The position numbers and the translations under genes are program-made. From an uncultured Dehalococcoidia bacterium (lineage in GTDB: Bacteria; Chloroflexota; Dehalococcoidia; Lucifugimonadales; UBA1127), in NCBI GenBank assembly GCA_913049785.1, contig CAJWXP010000012.1, forward strand, positions 1-59,096: a DNA stretch of 59,096 bases, given 5' to 3'. Below are positions 17,817 through 26,980 of this stretch, one piece after another. The notes under the pieces were generated by a model. It searched no databases, had not been told where the DNA came from, and saw only the letters and a list, made by a program, of their open reading frames with translations. Position 1 is the stretch's first letter; each line of letters opens with the position of its first letter.

Positions 17817-18896
17817 CTACGGGATTCTGCTCTCCGGCATGTTCACCCAGGAGCTCATCTCGTGGGGATCGGTGACAACGGCGTCTGTCCTGCAGACGTA
17901 GTCGTGGGTCATCTGATCCATGCTGGTGATGCCCAGCAGTCCCATCGCAGAGACGATCTCGTCTTCCAATATCTCCAGCATGCTGACTACACCTGCCGTA
18001 CCGTTAGCGGACAAACCCCAGGCCTGGAGTTTCCCTATGGCCACCGCTTTGGCACCAAGAGCTATGGCCTTGAGCACATCGCTGCCGCGCTGGACGCCGC
18101 CGTCGACGATGATGTCAGCTTTGTCGCCCACAGCCTCAACGATCTCCGGCAGCACGTCCATGGAGCCCAGGCCGTGGTCAAGCTGTCGACCACCGTGGTT
18201 GGATACCCAGATCACATCGACCTTGTGCTCAACAGCCAGCAGAGCGTCCTCTACAGTGGCGATGCCCTTTATCATGAAGGGTAGGCCCGCCAGCTCTCTG
18301 ATCTTGTCCATCAACTCCCAGGTCAGGGATGCGGCGTACTTGGGGTCTCTGGGTACACGGCGGGTGGGCTGAACGTAGCGCTCCACCATGACCCGCTCCC
18401 GGCGGCTGTAATACTGGACGTCCACAGTGACGCACAGTGACTTGTAGCCTGCTTCCACCACTCGACCGACGATGTCCTCGATCCAACCCCAGTCCCCGTG
18501 GACGTAGAGCTGGAACATCTTTGGGTGATCGACTGACCCCATCACGCCTTCCAGGCTCGGTTCGGTCACGGAGCTGAGCACGTGCGAGATGCCGAACTCC
18601 GCGGCGGCCTTGGTTGCAGCGATGCCGCCCTCTGGGTCGAACACTTGCAGCGACCCAACGGGGGCCAGCACAACGGGGATACGGAGCTTCTGCCCCAGGA
18701 ACGTCGTCGATGGGTCGATGCTGGAGATGTTCCTGAGCACTCGGGGACGGAAGGCTAACCGGTCAAAGGCCAGCCGGTTCCGTCGCATGGTGGTCTCTGA
18801 CTCGGCGCCGCCCACCAGGTAGTCCCAGACGCCCTGTTCCAGACGACGTCGCGCCATCTGGATAATCTCTTCGTTGCTTATGAAATCAGAGGGCAT
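17817..18896 (-). CDS. FMN-dependent alpha-hydroxyacid dehydrogenase/oxidase
   Basis: A 359-residue TIM-barrel flavoenzyme of the lactate/glycolate/mandelate oxidising family; it turns a 2-hydroxyacid into a 2-ketoacid. Residues seen include APVGSLQVFDPEGG for FMN binding, the active-site His and Arg in SNHGGRQLD, and DGGVQRGSDVLKAIALGA for the phosphate. A Lys-Gly segment (MIKGIATVEDA) supplies the conserved Lys. The next minus-strand genes upstream encode a hydroxyisobutyrate-dehydrogenase-like enzyme and a quinone oxidoreductase, suggesting a hydroxyacid-oxidation set. The substrate is unknown. Confidence 0.92.
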   Translation of the reverse strand: MPSDFISNEEIIQMARRRLEQGVWDYLVGGAESETTMRRNRLAFDRLAFRPRVLRNISSIDPSTTFLGQKLRIPVVLAPVGSLQVFDPEGGIAATKAAAEFGISHVLSSVTEPSLEGVMGSVDHPKMFQLYVHGDWGWIEDIVGRVVEAGYKSLCVTVDVQYYSRRERVMVERYVQPTRRVPRDPKYAASLTWELMDKIRELAGLPFMIKGIATVEDALLAVEHKVDVIWVSNHGGRQLDHGLGSMDVLPEIVEAVGDKADIIVDGGVQRGSDVLKAIALGAKAVAIGKLQAWGLSANGTAGVVSMLEILEDEIVSAMGLLGITSMDQMTHDYVCRTDAVVTDPHEMSSWVNMPESRIP

Positions 18897-18924
18897 GGTG
18901 TTCTCCTTCAGGTGTTTTTCCCAG

Positions 18925-19827
18925 TTACTTTGCGTCGATATCGGCGCGGATCTCCACGCCTGCCCGCTCTTCTTGTATCAGAGCTACTGCGCCAGTGTCC
19001 AGCAGTCCGCGGTCTCGCTTGGAGGTCTCATCGTACTCTTTCCAGGAGAGGGGGCCGTACTGCACAGGGACATCGAAGTCTTTGGCCAAATCGATGGCGA
19101 GGCCCAGGTCTTTGCGACCCAGGTTCACCGTAAACCCCGGCGCGAAGTTGCCCTTGAACAGCCCTGTGGGATACCTACGCTGCATGGAGGGTGTGTTGCC
19201 CGTGCTGCGGCTGACGGCCTCGAAGATGGTTACAGGGTCTACGCCTGCCTTCACACCGATGGTGAATGCCTCCGCCAGCAGAGGTTGGATGGAGAGCGAG
19301 ATGTAGTTGTTGACCAGCTTGCAAACCTGACCCGCTCCGGAGGGGCCGCAGTAAAAGGGCTTGTCGCCAAACTGTTCTAAGAGCGGAAGCATCCGGTTGA
19401 AGAGCTCCTCATCACCGCCGACAAGCATCGATAGAGTCCCGGCTTCGGCGCCAACGGTACCGCCACTGACGGGCACGTCCAGCATCTCAACGCCACGGTC
19501 CGCCATCTCCCTGTGGAGTCGACGTGTGACGACAGGCGAGTTGGTGGAGAGATCTAGGTAGACCTGCCCCGATGTGATGCCGTCCGCAATGCCGTCTGGG
19601 CCGAGCACCACGCCTTCAACGTCCACCGGTCCGGGTAGCGATGTCAGGATGACTTCAGAAGCTAGAGCAACGCCCTTTGGTGTGTCAGCCCAGTCAGCGC
19701 CGGCTTCCAGGAACGGCGTTGCGGCCTCCCGCCGAATGTCATGCACGGTCATATCGTGGCCCGCTTCCTGCAGGTGCCGTGCCATGTGGCGACCCATGGC
19801 CCCCAGGCCGATGAACCCTACTTTCAT
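18925..19827 (-). CDS. NAD(P)-dependent beta-hydroxyacid dehydrogenase (3-hydroxyisobutyrate dehydrogenase type)
   Basis: A 300-residue two-domain dehydrogenase. The Rossmann motif is GFIGLGAMG at residues 4-12. The substrate loop is DVPVSGGTVGAEAGTL. The catalytic Lys lies in GAGQVCKLVNN, and the helical C-terminal domain follows. Members oxidise 3-hydroxyisobutyrate, tartronate semialdehyde or related acids; this one cannot be specified. It shares strand with its neighbours, 28 bases before the FMN dehydrogenase. Confidence 0.92.
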   Translation of the reverse strand: MKVGFIGLGAMGRHMARHLQEAGHDMTVHDIRREAATPFLEAGADWADTPKGVALASEVILTSLPGPVDVEGVVLGPDGIADGITSGQVYLDLSTNSPVVTRRLHREMADRGVEMLDVPVSGGTVGAEAGTLSMLVGGDEELFNRMLPLLEQFGDKPFYCGPSGAGQVCKLVNNYISLSIQPLLAEAFTIGVKAGVDPVTIFEAVSRSTGNTPSMQRRYPTGLFKGNFAPGFTVNLGRKDLGLAIDLAKDFDVPVQYGPLSWKEYDETSKRDRGLLDTGAVALIQEERAGVEIRADIDAK

Positions 19828-19849
19828 TGCGATTACTCCTCTAGTGTTG

Positions 19850-20833
19850 TCATCCGATCGTATTCTCAGTCAGGACTACCAGCTTTCCGGTGGCTCGGTT
19901 CTCCTTCATGTACCGGTGGGCCTCAACAATCTCGCTGAACCGGAACACACGGTCAATATTCAAGTTGATATGGCCTTCTGCGACATCGTCGACATACCTC
20001 TGCAATTCATCGGGATCCATGTCCTCGGCGTCACCGCCGTAAATGGTGAGCCTGACGCCAACGGGGATCGCAGTGAATGGCTCAAACTCCTTCATGGCCC
20101 ATTCATTGCCAAGGATGCCTGTCATGCAGACGATTCCCATGGGTTTGGCACAGCGTAAGGAGTCCAGCAGGGTGGTGGCCCCAACCAACTCCAGGACCCG
20201 GTCTACTCCTTCTGGGTATAGGTTGTGAACCGCGTCGGCTATCTTCCCCTAGTCAACGACCACGTGGTCCACGCCGTTTTCCACCAGCGCCGCTCTCTTG
20301 TCGGGGTTCCGCGTTGTAGCGACGACAGTCAACCCCAACCGCTTCGCCATCTGTGTGGCCGCCATGCCTAGAGACGACGTTCCTCCGCGGATCAGCAAGA
20401 TTTGCCCCGCCTGCACGTCAAGGCCGGTATGGAGGGAACCCCAGACCGTCTGGAACATCTCCGGGATAGCTCCTAGCGTGGACTATTCAAGATCCGCCTC
20501 AATTGGAAAGACGGAGCTACCTGGAACGCACGCGTACTCTGCGTATGAACCGTTGAAGGTTCGTCCCATGCCGCCCATGATGGCCGCTACCTTCTGGCCA
20601 GGCTTCAACGAAGACCCTGGCGCCTCCGCCACGATGCCTACACACTCTATCCCAAGAATCAGCGGGTTGTGCGCGCCCGGAGAGTGGCCCTGACGCGTAT
20701 ATAGATCTGCGCGATTTAATCCGAACGCCATGACTTTGATCAGAACCCAGCCCGGCTTCGGCGATGGGGTAGGAACCTCTTTGATGGAGAGGACATCGGG
20801 ACTACCCCAAGTCTCAACTACAGCCGCCTTCAT
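19850..20833 (-). pseudogene. Zinc-type alcohol dehydrogenase/quinone oxidoreductase broken by two amber codons
   Basis: One frame encodes about 327 codons of an MDR-family NADPH:quinone oxidoreductase, with the GroES-like N-terminus (GLNRADLYTRQG), a Rossmann segment (RGGTSSLGMAATQMAKRLGL) and a normal C-terminus. Two in-frame TAGs interrupt it, at 20483-20485 (ADLE-stop-STLGAIPEMF, where relatives usually have Trp, as in LDWATL) and at 20249-20251 (VVVD-stop-GKIADAV). There are no frameshifts and reading-frame quality is high on both sides. It is either a very recent pseudogene, a suppressed gene, or a sequence error. It lies six bases downstream of galU. Confidence 0.8.
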
Positions 20834-20839
20834 CACCCC

Positions 20840-21715
20840 TTACCCCTGTTCCTGAGCCAAGGTCTCCTGTAGCCACTTCCGTAGCGCGGGCCCAAGGTCA
20901 GGCCGTTTGAGGGCCAGCGACACGGAGGCCTTTATCAGTCCCAACGGGTTGCCCGCATCGTGCCGGATGCCTTCAAACCGGCGCGCGTAGACTGCTTGTG
21001 TTTCCATGAGCAGCGCGATGCCGTCGGTCAGTTGAAGCTCACCTTTCGCACCGGGAGTGACGTGATTCAACGCGGAGAACACCTCTGGCGTGAGTATGTA
21101 TCGACCGACGATGCCGAGGTTTGATGGTGCGTTATATTGAGTCGGTTTCTCAACCATGCTGAGCACGCGATAGACACCATCGGCGACGTCTTCGGGTTCG
21201 ATGACGCCATAGCCGCTGATGCGCTCCGGCGGCACTTCCTCCACGGCGACGACGCTGGCATTGTACTGCTGTGCCGTAGCCAACAACTGGCCGAGCGCCG
21301 GGGTGGGTGCATCGATGATGTCATCGGGGAGCATGACGGCGAAGGGCTCGTCGCCAACGGCGTGCCGGGCTGTGTAAACTGCGTGGCCAAGCCCTAACTG
21401 CTCGTGCTGTCGAACAAAGATGAACTCGGCCTCTGTGCGAACGCGGCGCATGGCCGCTGCCGTCGCACCCTCACCGCGCTCTTCAAGGACTTTTTCCAGG
21501 TAAGGCGCAGGATCGAAGTAGTCGGCAAGGGCGTCCTTCCCCTGTGACGTCACGATGACGATCTGGGTGATTCCAGCGTCCAGAGCCTCTTCGACAATGT
21601 AGTGGAGCATGGGGCGGTCCACCAGGGGCAGTAACTCCTTTGGCACCGCTTTGGACACAGGCAACAGACGCGTGCCCAAGCCTGCCGCTGGGATGACTGC
21701 TTTGTGGACGTCCAT
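20840..21715 (-). CDS. galU: UTP-glucose-1-phosphate uridylyltransferase
   Basis: A 291-residue nucleotidyltransferase making UDP-glucose for cell-surface glycans. The nucleotide-binding loop is PAAGLGTRLLPVSKAVPKEL at the N-terminus. Other family segments are LGHAVYTARHAVGDEPFAVMLPDDII, EKP in SMVEKPTQYNAPS, and GRYILTPEVFSAL. Length is normal for GalU. The broken quinone oxidoreductase follows after a few bases on the same strand. The region upstream, toward 21810, holds a promoter reading the other way. Confidence 0.95.
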   Translation of the reverse strand: MDVHKAVIPAAGLGTRLLPVSKAVPKELLPLVDRPMLHYIVEEALDAGITQIVIVTSQGKDALADYFDPAPYLEKVLEERGEGATAAAMRRVRTEAEFIFVRQHEQLGLGHAVYTARHAVGDEPFAVMLPDDIIDAPTPALGQLLATAQQYNASVVAVEEVPPERISGYGVIEPEDVADGVYRVLSMVEKPTQYNAPSNLGIVGRYILTPEVFSALNHVTPGAKGELQLTDGIALLMETQAVYARRFEGIRHDAGNPLGLIKASVSLALKRPDLGPALRKWLQETLAQEQG

Positions 21716-21809
21716 GACGTTATCCTATGTGCTGTTTCTGGATACCCAAGCCCGTTCCCCTCGCCGGAAGCAGCCTAGGCAAACCGTGAAGGATTGTACC
21801 ACGTTCCAA

Positions 21810-21838
21810 TTGACACTCCACCTATGCGGCCATACGAT
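21810..21838 (+). promoter_or_regulatory. Sigma70-type promoter upstream of SRP RNA/rsmA
   Basis: A perfect TTGACA at 21810-21815 is separated by 17 bases from TACGAT at 21833-21838. It lies about 120 bases before the SRP RNA on the same strand and could serve ffs and rsmA together. Confidence 0.55.
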
Positions 21839-21956
21839 GGATGTGGCCGTGCTAGATGGGGAACTGGCGGTGCCTTGTACCCGCAATCCGCCATAGCGGG
21901 GTTGAATTCCTCCCTAAGGTCTAGCCTTTCGGCCTCTGCCCTCTCTGAGTGGTGTT

Positions 21957-22058
21957 GAGGGCTGGGACCCGCGCGACGGACGACTGTGAACCCCGCCAGG
22001 CCCGGAAGGGAGCAACGGTAAGCGGAAACGCCAGGCGCCGCGGGACTACCTGGCCTGA
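21957..22058 (+). ncRNA. ffs: Signal recognition particle RNA, small bacterial type
   Basis: The conserved domain IV apical hairpin is clear: GCCAGGCCCGGAAGGGAGCA then ACGG, with the GGAA tetraloop and the Ffh-binding internal loops. Flanking sequences pair to extend the rod, for example CCCGCG near 21968 with CGCGGG near 22039. Ends are estimated from pairing, to within about five bases. The RNA scaffolds Ffh and FtsY in co-translational membrane targeting. Confidence 0.9.
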
Positions 22059-22162
22059 GCTATTTTGAAGGGTACACCGAGGAGTTACGATCGACGGGAG
22101 GTGCACGGTCCTCCCTTGATATCTTTTATCTCCACCGCCCGATGGTGGCTGTTGGAGCTACG

Positions 22163-23071
22163 ATGAGCCCTCGTTCACGCGCTGTGAAAACGCCGCAAGA
22201 CGCTACCGACATCGACGACGCCCCGGAAGGGGAGCGGAGCGCTGCCGGTCGATTGCTCCATCGTCTGGGACTGAAACCTCGCAAGCGGTTGGGGCAGCAT
22301 TTCCTGGTCTCACCGGGGGTGCTGGAACGCATCGCCGAAGCAGCGGACGTCGGCCCTGACGACACCGTGGTGGAGATCGGCCCCGGCCTTGGAGCGCTGA
22401 CTGAGGTGCTGGTCAGACGCGCAGGCAACGTGGTGGCGCTTGAGCTGGACGACGAGCTTGCTGAAGCGCTCAAGCGGGTCTATGCCAACCAACCCCACGT
22501 GAGCATCCTCCATGGCGATGCCATGAAAACGGAGATCGATAAGCTTGCGCCCGATACCAAACCGTACAAACTTGTTGCGAACCTGCCGTACTATATAGCT
22601 ACAGCCATCGTCCGTCGCTTCTTGGAAGCCAAGCACAAGCCGAACGTCATCGTGGTGACGGTTCAACGGGAAGTGGCCAAGAGCATGGCAGCACCTGAGG
22701 GACAGATGGGTCTGCTGGGTGTGGCGACACAATTCTACGGAAAACCACAGATCATGAGCCTCGTGAAGCCGGGGTCGTTCTACCCCCCCCCAAAAGTGAC
22801 CTCTGCCGTGCTACGCATCGATGTGCATCCGTCCCCGCCAGTTCAGGTGTCCAGCGAAGAGGGATTCTTCACGCTGGTTCGAGCTGGCTTCAGTGCGCCT
22901 CGCAAGCAACTCAAAGGCGTACTGAGCCATGCGCTGATTGTTGCGTCTGGCGAGGTGGAGGGTGTGCTGGACGCCGTTGGCGTGGACCCGAAGCGACGCG
23001 CTGAGACGTTGACGCTAGAGGAGTGGGCGGCGCTGCATCGTGCGGGAGAGGCTGCGGGATGGCAGCTATAA
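22163..23071 (+). CDS. rsmA: 16S rRNA (adenine1518/1519-N6)-dimethyltransferase
   Basis: A 302-residue KsgA/RsmA enzyme that dimethylates two adenines in helix 45 of 16S rRNA during 30S assembly. It shows GQHFLVSPGVL, the SAM-binding EIGPGLGALTEVL, the acidic LELDDEL and the catalytic NLPYYIATAIV, plus the C-terminal FSAPRKQLKG. ATG at 22163 is chosen because GGAG ends five bases before it; an ATG at 22142 is a weaker alternative. The first 30 residues are a non-conserved extension. ispE follows 43 bases later, a common pairing. Confidence 0.96.
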   Translation: MSPRSRAVKTPQDATDIDDAPEGERSAAGRLLHRLGLKPRKRLGQHFLVSPGVLERIAEAADVGPDDTVVEIGPGLGALTEVLVRRAGNVVALELDDELAEALKRVYANQPHVSILHGDAMKTEIDKLAPDTKPYKLVANLPYYIATAIVRRFLEAKHKPNVIVVTVQREVAKSMAAPEGQMGLLGVATQFYGKPQIMSLVKPGSFYPPPKVTSAVLRIDVHPSPPVQVSSEEGFFTLVRAGFSAPRKQLKGVLSHALIVASGEVEGVLDAVGVDPKRRAETLTLEEWAALHRAGEAAGWQL

Positions 23072-23114
23072 GCTGTTCTGCTGCCGGAGACTCTTCTCTT
23101 TGGTTTGAGAATTA

Positions 23115-23978
23115 ATGATGGAAATTCTAAACATGCGGGCATACGCCAAAATCAACTTGGGCCTTGAGGTCATTGGTCGCAGAGACGATGGCTTCCATGA
23201 GCTGGTCGCGGTGTTGCAGACGGTGAGCCTGTACGACGAGATCGCTGTAGCCCCGGGCCCAGCCCTGACGTTGCGGTGCGACCGTAAGGGTATGTCAGGC
23301 GAGCGCAACCTGGTGTGGAGAGCGGCTGACCTCCTGCAAAAGGAGTCGGGTACCGAGCAGGGCGCTGTCATCGACCTTATGAAGACCATCCCCATCGCGG
23401 CGGGACTTGGCGGTGGGAGCAGTGACGCGGCTGCAGCGCTGCGAAGCCTCAACGACCTCTGGGCATTGGAACTATCAACGACTCGGTTAGCAGAACTGGC
23501 TAGCCAGTTGGGGTCAGACGTGCCGTTCTTCCTGCGAGGTGGCACCGCGCTGGCGACGGGTCGAGGTGAACTCCTGGAATCTCTGCCGACGCCAGAAGGG
23601 CAGTGGCTTGTGCTGGTCTCCCCTGACATCCGGTTGCCTGGCAAGACGCCTGCGTTGTACGGTCGACTGGGGCCTGACGACTTCACAGACGGATCGGAAA
23701 CAGCAAAGCTGGCCGATGCACTGCGCGGTGGCGGTGTGTTGCCTGAGGAGTGTATGGCGAATGCTTTTGAGCGCGTGGCCGACGATGCGTTCCCAGGTCT
23801 CGACCGACATCGGAATGCGATGCTGGAGGCAGGGGCAGAGAGGGTACACCTTTCCGGCAGCGGCCCAAGCCTGTTCGCGCTTGTGAGGAGCAAGTCGGCG
23901 GGTGATGCGCTGCGACTGCGGCTGGGCGGGTTGGGATACCATGGGGTAGTAGTTCAGACTGTTACTGCGGAGGAGTAG
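23115..23978 (+). CDS. ispE: 4-diphosphocytidyl-2-C-methyl-D-erythritol kinase
   Basis: A 287-residue GHMP kinase that phosphorylates CDP-methylerythritol in the MEP pathway to isoprenoids. It shows AYAKINLGLEV with the catalytic Lys, the ATP-binding PIAAGLGGGSSDAAA and the C-terminal VHLSGSGPSLFAL. Two tandem ATGs (23115, 23118) are both possible. It lies between rsmA and a small membrane protein gene, all plus-strand and tightly spaced, probably one transcript. Confidence 0.95.
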   Translation: MMEILNMRAYAKINLGLEVIGRRDDGFHELVAVLQTVSLYDEIAVAPGPALTLRCDRKGMSGERNLVWRAADLLQKESGTEQGAVIDLMKTIPIAAGLGGGSSDAAAALRSLNDLWALELSTTRLAELASQLGSDVPFFLRGGTALATGRGELLESLPTPEGQWLVLVSPDIRLPGKTPALYGRLGPDDFTDGSETAKLADALRGGGVLPEECMANAFERVADDAFPGLDRHRNAMLEAGAERVHLSGSGPSLFALVRSKSAGDALRLRLGGLGYHGVVVQTVTAEE

Positions 23979-23983
23979 TACTA

Positions 23984-24397
23984 GTGTCACCCATAATTGC
24001 TGGCGTCTTGACCGGAGCCCTAATGGGGCTCTTCTTCGACTTTCTGACCATCCAGGCCCTGCTCAGCCTCAGAAAAGATCCCCCACGGTGGCTCGAGAAT
24101 GCGCTTAAGCAGGTAACGTTCTTCCGGTTTGTGGGGCCGATGGCGCTCTTCACCCACTCAAGCTGGACGTTCGCCGGGCTGGCGGCAGGAGTACTTTACA
24201 TGGTGCTGGACGGCGATGACCCGACATCGGCTCTTGGCAGCCCCTTCGTCGGCTTCACCATCGGTGTGCTCGTGCTTGCGACCTTCTACCTGGCGGCCAC
24301 AGCCGCCGCCGGAGGCCGCATCCGTGGGTGGATGATGCCATCACCGGTGCTCTTCGCCATCACCTTCGGGTGGGTGTTGCCCGTCCTTTCAGACTAA
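23984..24397 (+). CDS. Small integral membrane protein
   Basis: A 137-residue hydrophobic protein with about four membrane segments (residues ~3-27, 46-70, 88-110, 118-136). It starts at GTG 23984, five bases after ispE, with GGAGGAG upstream, so it is probably in the same operon. No family or function is recognised. Confidence 0.65.
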   Translation: MSPIIAGVLTGALMGLFFDFLTIQALLSLRKDPPRWLENALKQVTFFRFVGPMALFTHSSWTFAGLAAGVLYMVLDGDDPTSALGSPFVGFTIGVLVLATFYLAATAAAGGRIRGWMMPSPVLFAITFGWVLPVLSD

Positions 24398-24524
24398 TAA
24401 CATCGTTGCCTACCGTTCCTAGCTGACCCTATAATGGATGCTCCTGGTTTTTACTGTGCACCCCTTTCTCGCATTGAACTTCGCTGTTCATCATTCGTTG
24501 TACGTACCGGAGGTAGTTCAAAAC

Positions 24525-26324
24525 ATGCTCAAAGACACCAACTGCGGCTCGTTGCGGGCCGCTGACATCGGCAAAAAAGTGGTTCTGGCAGGTTGGGTGA
24601 ACCGTCGGCGGGACCACGGTGGCTTGATATTCATAGACCTTCGGGACCGCAGCGGCACCGTTCAGGTGGTCATCAACCCGGAGTCGTTGGATTCGGACTA
24701 CGCCATCGCAGAGTCTGTGCGGAGCGAGTGGGTGCTGAAGGTAACGGGCGAGGTGACTGCTCGACCTGAAGGCACTGTGAACACCGGCATCGACACAGGC
24801 GAAGTGGACATCGCTGTGCAGGAGTTGGAAGTGCTGAACGCCGCCAACCAGCCGCCGTTCTACATCAACGAGGACAGCGATGTGGACGAGGCGTTGCGCA
24901 TGAAGCACCGTCATCTGTATCTGCGACGGGAGCGGATGCAGCGCAACCTCACCCTGCGACACGACATCGTGAAGTACATCCGGGACTTCCTGTGCGAGCG
25001 GGACTTCCTGGAGATAGAGACGCCCATCCTCATCAAGAGCACGCCGGAAGGGGCCCGCGATTACCTGGTGCCTAGCCGGGTGCACCCGGGCCAGTTCTAT
25101 GCACTGCCGCAATCGCCGCAGCAAATGAAGCAGTTGCTGATGGTGGGAGGATTTGAGCGGTACTTCCAGATAGCCCGCTGCTTCCGTGATGAGGACCTGC
25201 GGGCCGATCGTCAGCCGGAGTTCACACAGCTTGATGTTGAGATGAGTTTTGTGGAGCGGGACGACATCCTGGACATGATGGAAGAGCTGTATGCGGGCAT
25301 GGCTGCGGCGCTGGTTCCTGATAAGACGGTGAACCGGCCGTTCCCACGGTTGACCTACGCCGAGGCGATGTCTCGCTACGGCAGCGACAAGCCGGACCTG
25401 CGCTACGGGCTGGAGCTCATTGATGTGGCGGATATCGTGCTGAAGAGCGAGTTCCAGGTGTTCCAGACAGCACTGTCTGATGGTGGCCTCGTGAAGGGTT
25501 TTGCCGCGCCTGGCATGGCAGACCTGCCACGCAGGCAGATCGATGAGCTGACGGACTCGGCGAAGAGTCGTGGCGCGAAGGGTCTGGTAACCATCGCGTT
25601 TGACGGCGACTGGACGGACCCCAAGGAGTTGCAGGAGGACCAGGTACGGTCGCCTGTGTCACGATTCATCTCCATTGAGTTGATGCGAGAGCTTGCCACC
25701 ACCCTGGGCGCCAAAGGTGGCGATATGCTGCTGCTGGAAGGTGGCCCGTCGGCCATCGTCTATGCCGCTCTGGGCGAGCTACGTCAGGAAGTGGCCCGTC
25801 GACAGGGGCTAATAAACCAGGACGTGCTGGCATATGCCTTCGTAGTGGATTTCCCGCTGTTTGCCGCGGAGCAGAAGGACGGACGCTGGGACTCCACCCA
25901 TCATCCGTTCACATCACCGTTCCCGGAGGATATCCCGCTGCTGGCAACAGACCCCAGCAAGGTGACGGCGCGGGCTTACGACATGGTGTGCAACAGCTAC
26001 GAGATGGGCGGCGGCAGCATCCGTATCCACAACCGCGAACTGCAGGAGCAGATATTCAGGTTGCTGGGCCATTCCAAAGAGGCGATGGAGGAGCAGTTCG
26101 GGCACCTGCTATCAGCGTTGGAGTCAGGCGCGCCTCCACACGGCGGCATCGCGATGGGGATAGACCGGATTGCCATGCTGCTGGCGGGCGAGGACAACCT
26201 GCGGGAGGTCATCGCCTTCCCGAAGACCCAGGGGGCCACTGACCTGCTCTTCGAGGCCCCGTCGCCTGTGGGGCAGAGCCAGCTTGATGATCTGCACCTG
26301 AGAATCGTGGAGCCCAAGAGCTAA
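24525..26324 (+). CDS. aspS: Aspartyl-tRNA synthetase
   Basis: A 599-residue class II synthetase of the bacterial type. The N-terminal OB-fold anticodon domain is GWVNRRRDHGGLIFIDLRDR. Motif 2 is FRDEDLRADRQPEFTQLDVEM, followed by the bacterial GAD insertion (residues ~280-410), and motif 3 is GIAMGIDRIAMLL. ATG at 24525 is preceded by GGAGG; an upstream in-frame start would add an unrelated hydrophobic leader. Whether it is discriminating or also charges Asn cannot be read safely. A strong terminator follows at 26441. Confidence 0.96.
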   Translation: MLKDTNCGSLRAADIGKKVVLAGWVNRRRDHGGLIFIDLRDRSGTVQVVINPESLDSDYAIAESVRSEWVLKVTGEVTARPEGTVNTGIDTGEVDIAVQELEVLNAANQPPFYINEDSDVDEALRMKHRHLYLRRERMQRNLTLRHDIVKYIRDFLCERDFLEIETPILIKSTPEGARDYLVPSRVHPGQFYALPQSPQQMKQLLMVGGFERYFQIARCFRDEDLRADRQPEFTQLDVEMSFVERDDILDMMEELYAGMAAALVPDKTVNRPFPRLTYAEAMSRYGSDKPDLRYGLELIDVADIVLKSEFQVFQTALSDGGLVKGFAAPGMADLPRRQIDELTDSAKSRGAKGLVTIAFDGDWTDPKELQEDQVRSPVSRFISIELMRELATTLGAKGGDMLLLEGGPSAIVYAALGELRQEVARRQGLINQDVLAYAFVVDFPLFAAEQKDGRWDSTHHPFTSPFPEDIPLLATDPSKVTARAYDMVCNSYEMGGGSIRIHNRELQEQIFRLLGHSKEAMEEQFGHLLSALESGAPPHGGIAMGIDRIAMLLAGEDNLREVIAFPKTQGATDLLFEAPSPVGQSQLDDLHLRIVEPKS

Positions 26325-26440
26325 TAGGCGAGCCTATCCTGGATTGCTTCGCTTCGTTCGCAATGACGAATTATTGGGCTTTTTCTCCACGTCGTTGCGA
26401 GCCTCGACAATGTCGAGCGTGGCAATCTCCAAGAGAAACC

Positions 26441-26476
26441 AAAGAGGGCCCCGAATCTCGGGGCCCTCTTTCTTTT
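26441..26476. terminator. Bidirectional intrinsic terminator
   Basis: A 13-bp perfect stem (26441-26453 with 26459-26471), loop AATCT, followed by CTTTTT on the plus strand and flanked by A residues giving TTT on the other. It sits between convergent aspS and the coiled-coil genes. Confidence 0.85.
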
Positions 26477-26491
26477 TGTGTAACTTGTTAG

Positions 26492-26977
26492 CTATTGGGC
26501 TGGCGTTAGAGGTGCCAGCGTCGTGCCAAGAGCGTCGGTTGCAGGTACAACGCTCGTGGGTGCGATGCTAGCGGGGTCGATGTCCGCGTCGGTGAAGCTG
26601 CTCAGGGCTTCGTCCAGCAGGTCAAGGATGCGTGTCTCCACGTCGCGCTCAGCGTCGCCGAGTTCTGCCTTCAACTTCCGGAGTTCCAGCTGAAGCGAGC
26701 GCTCACTGCCGTACAGCTTTTCAAGCTCAAGCTCCAACGCTGCGATCTGGGCTTCTAGCGGCGCGATTTCCGTTTCCATGATGAAGGCGATCTTCTCCAT
26801 CACGGCTACGCGAGCGTTCTCGGCGTCTGCCTGCCGGTCAATGAACTCACGCCGCATCTGGTCTTCCAGATCGTTGCGCTCACCGTCCAGGAGGAACTGG
26901 CGGTCTCGTAGCTCTGAATCGACTTCGCTGAACTGGCGTTGCCTTACCTGGTCCTGGTCCTGGATGTCCCTGTCCAT
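26492..26977 (-). CDS. C-terminal coiled-coil segment or separate coiled-coil protein
   Basis: A 161-residue product, almost entirely heptad coiled coil (residues ~1-125), ending in a low-complexity Ala/Pro/Thr tail. It begins at an ATG two codons after the TAA that ends the 26981 gene, in the same frame. It may be the C-terminus of that protein cut off by an ochre codon, or a coupled second cistron (GGAAGACGAG lies upstream of the ATG). No family is recognised. Confidence 0.6.
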   Translation of the reverse strand: MDRDIQDQDQVRQRQFSEVDSELRDRQFLLDGERNDLEDQMRREFIDRQADAENARVAVMEKIAFIMETEIAPLEAQIAALELELEKLYGSERSLQLELRKLKAELGDAERDVETRILDLLDEALSSFTDADIDPASIAPTSVVPATDALGTTLAPLTPAQ

Positions 26978-26980
26978 TGT

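Noticed and set aside
17031-20485. Reassignment of TAG to Trp
   Set aside because: TAG is the natural stop of many intact genes here (for example at 2758, 9355, 11315, 16406), so the code appears standard.
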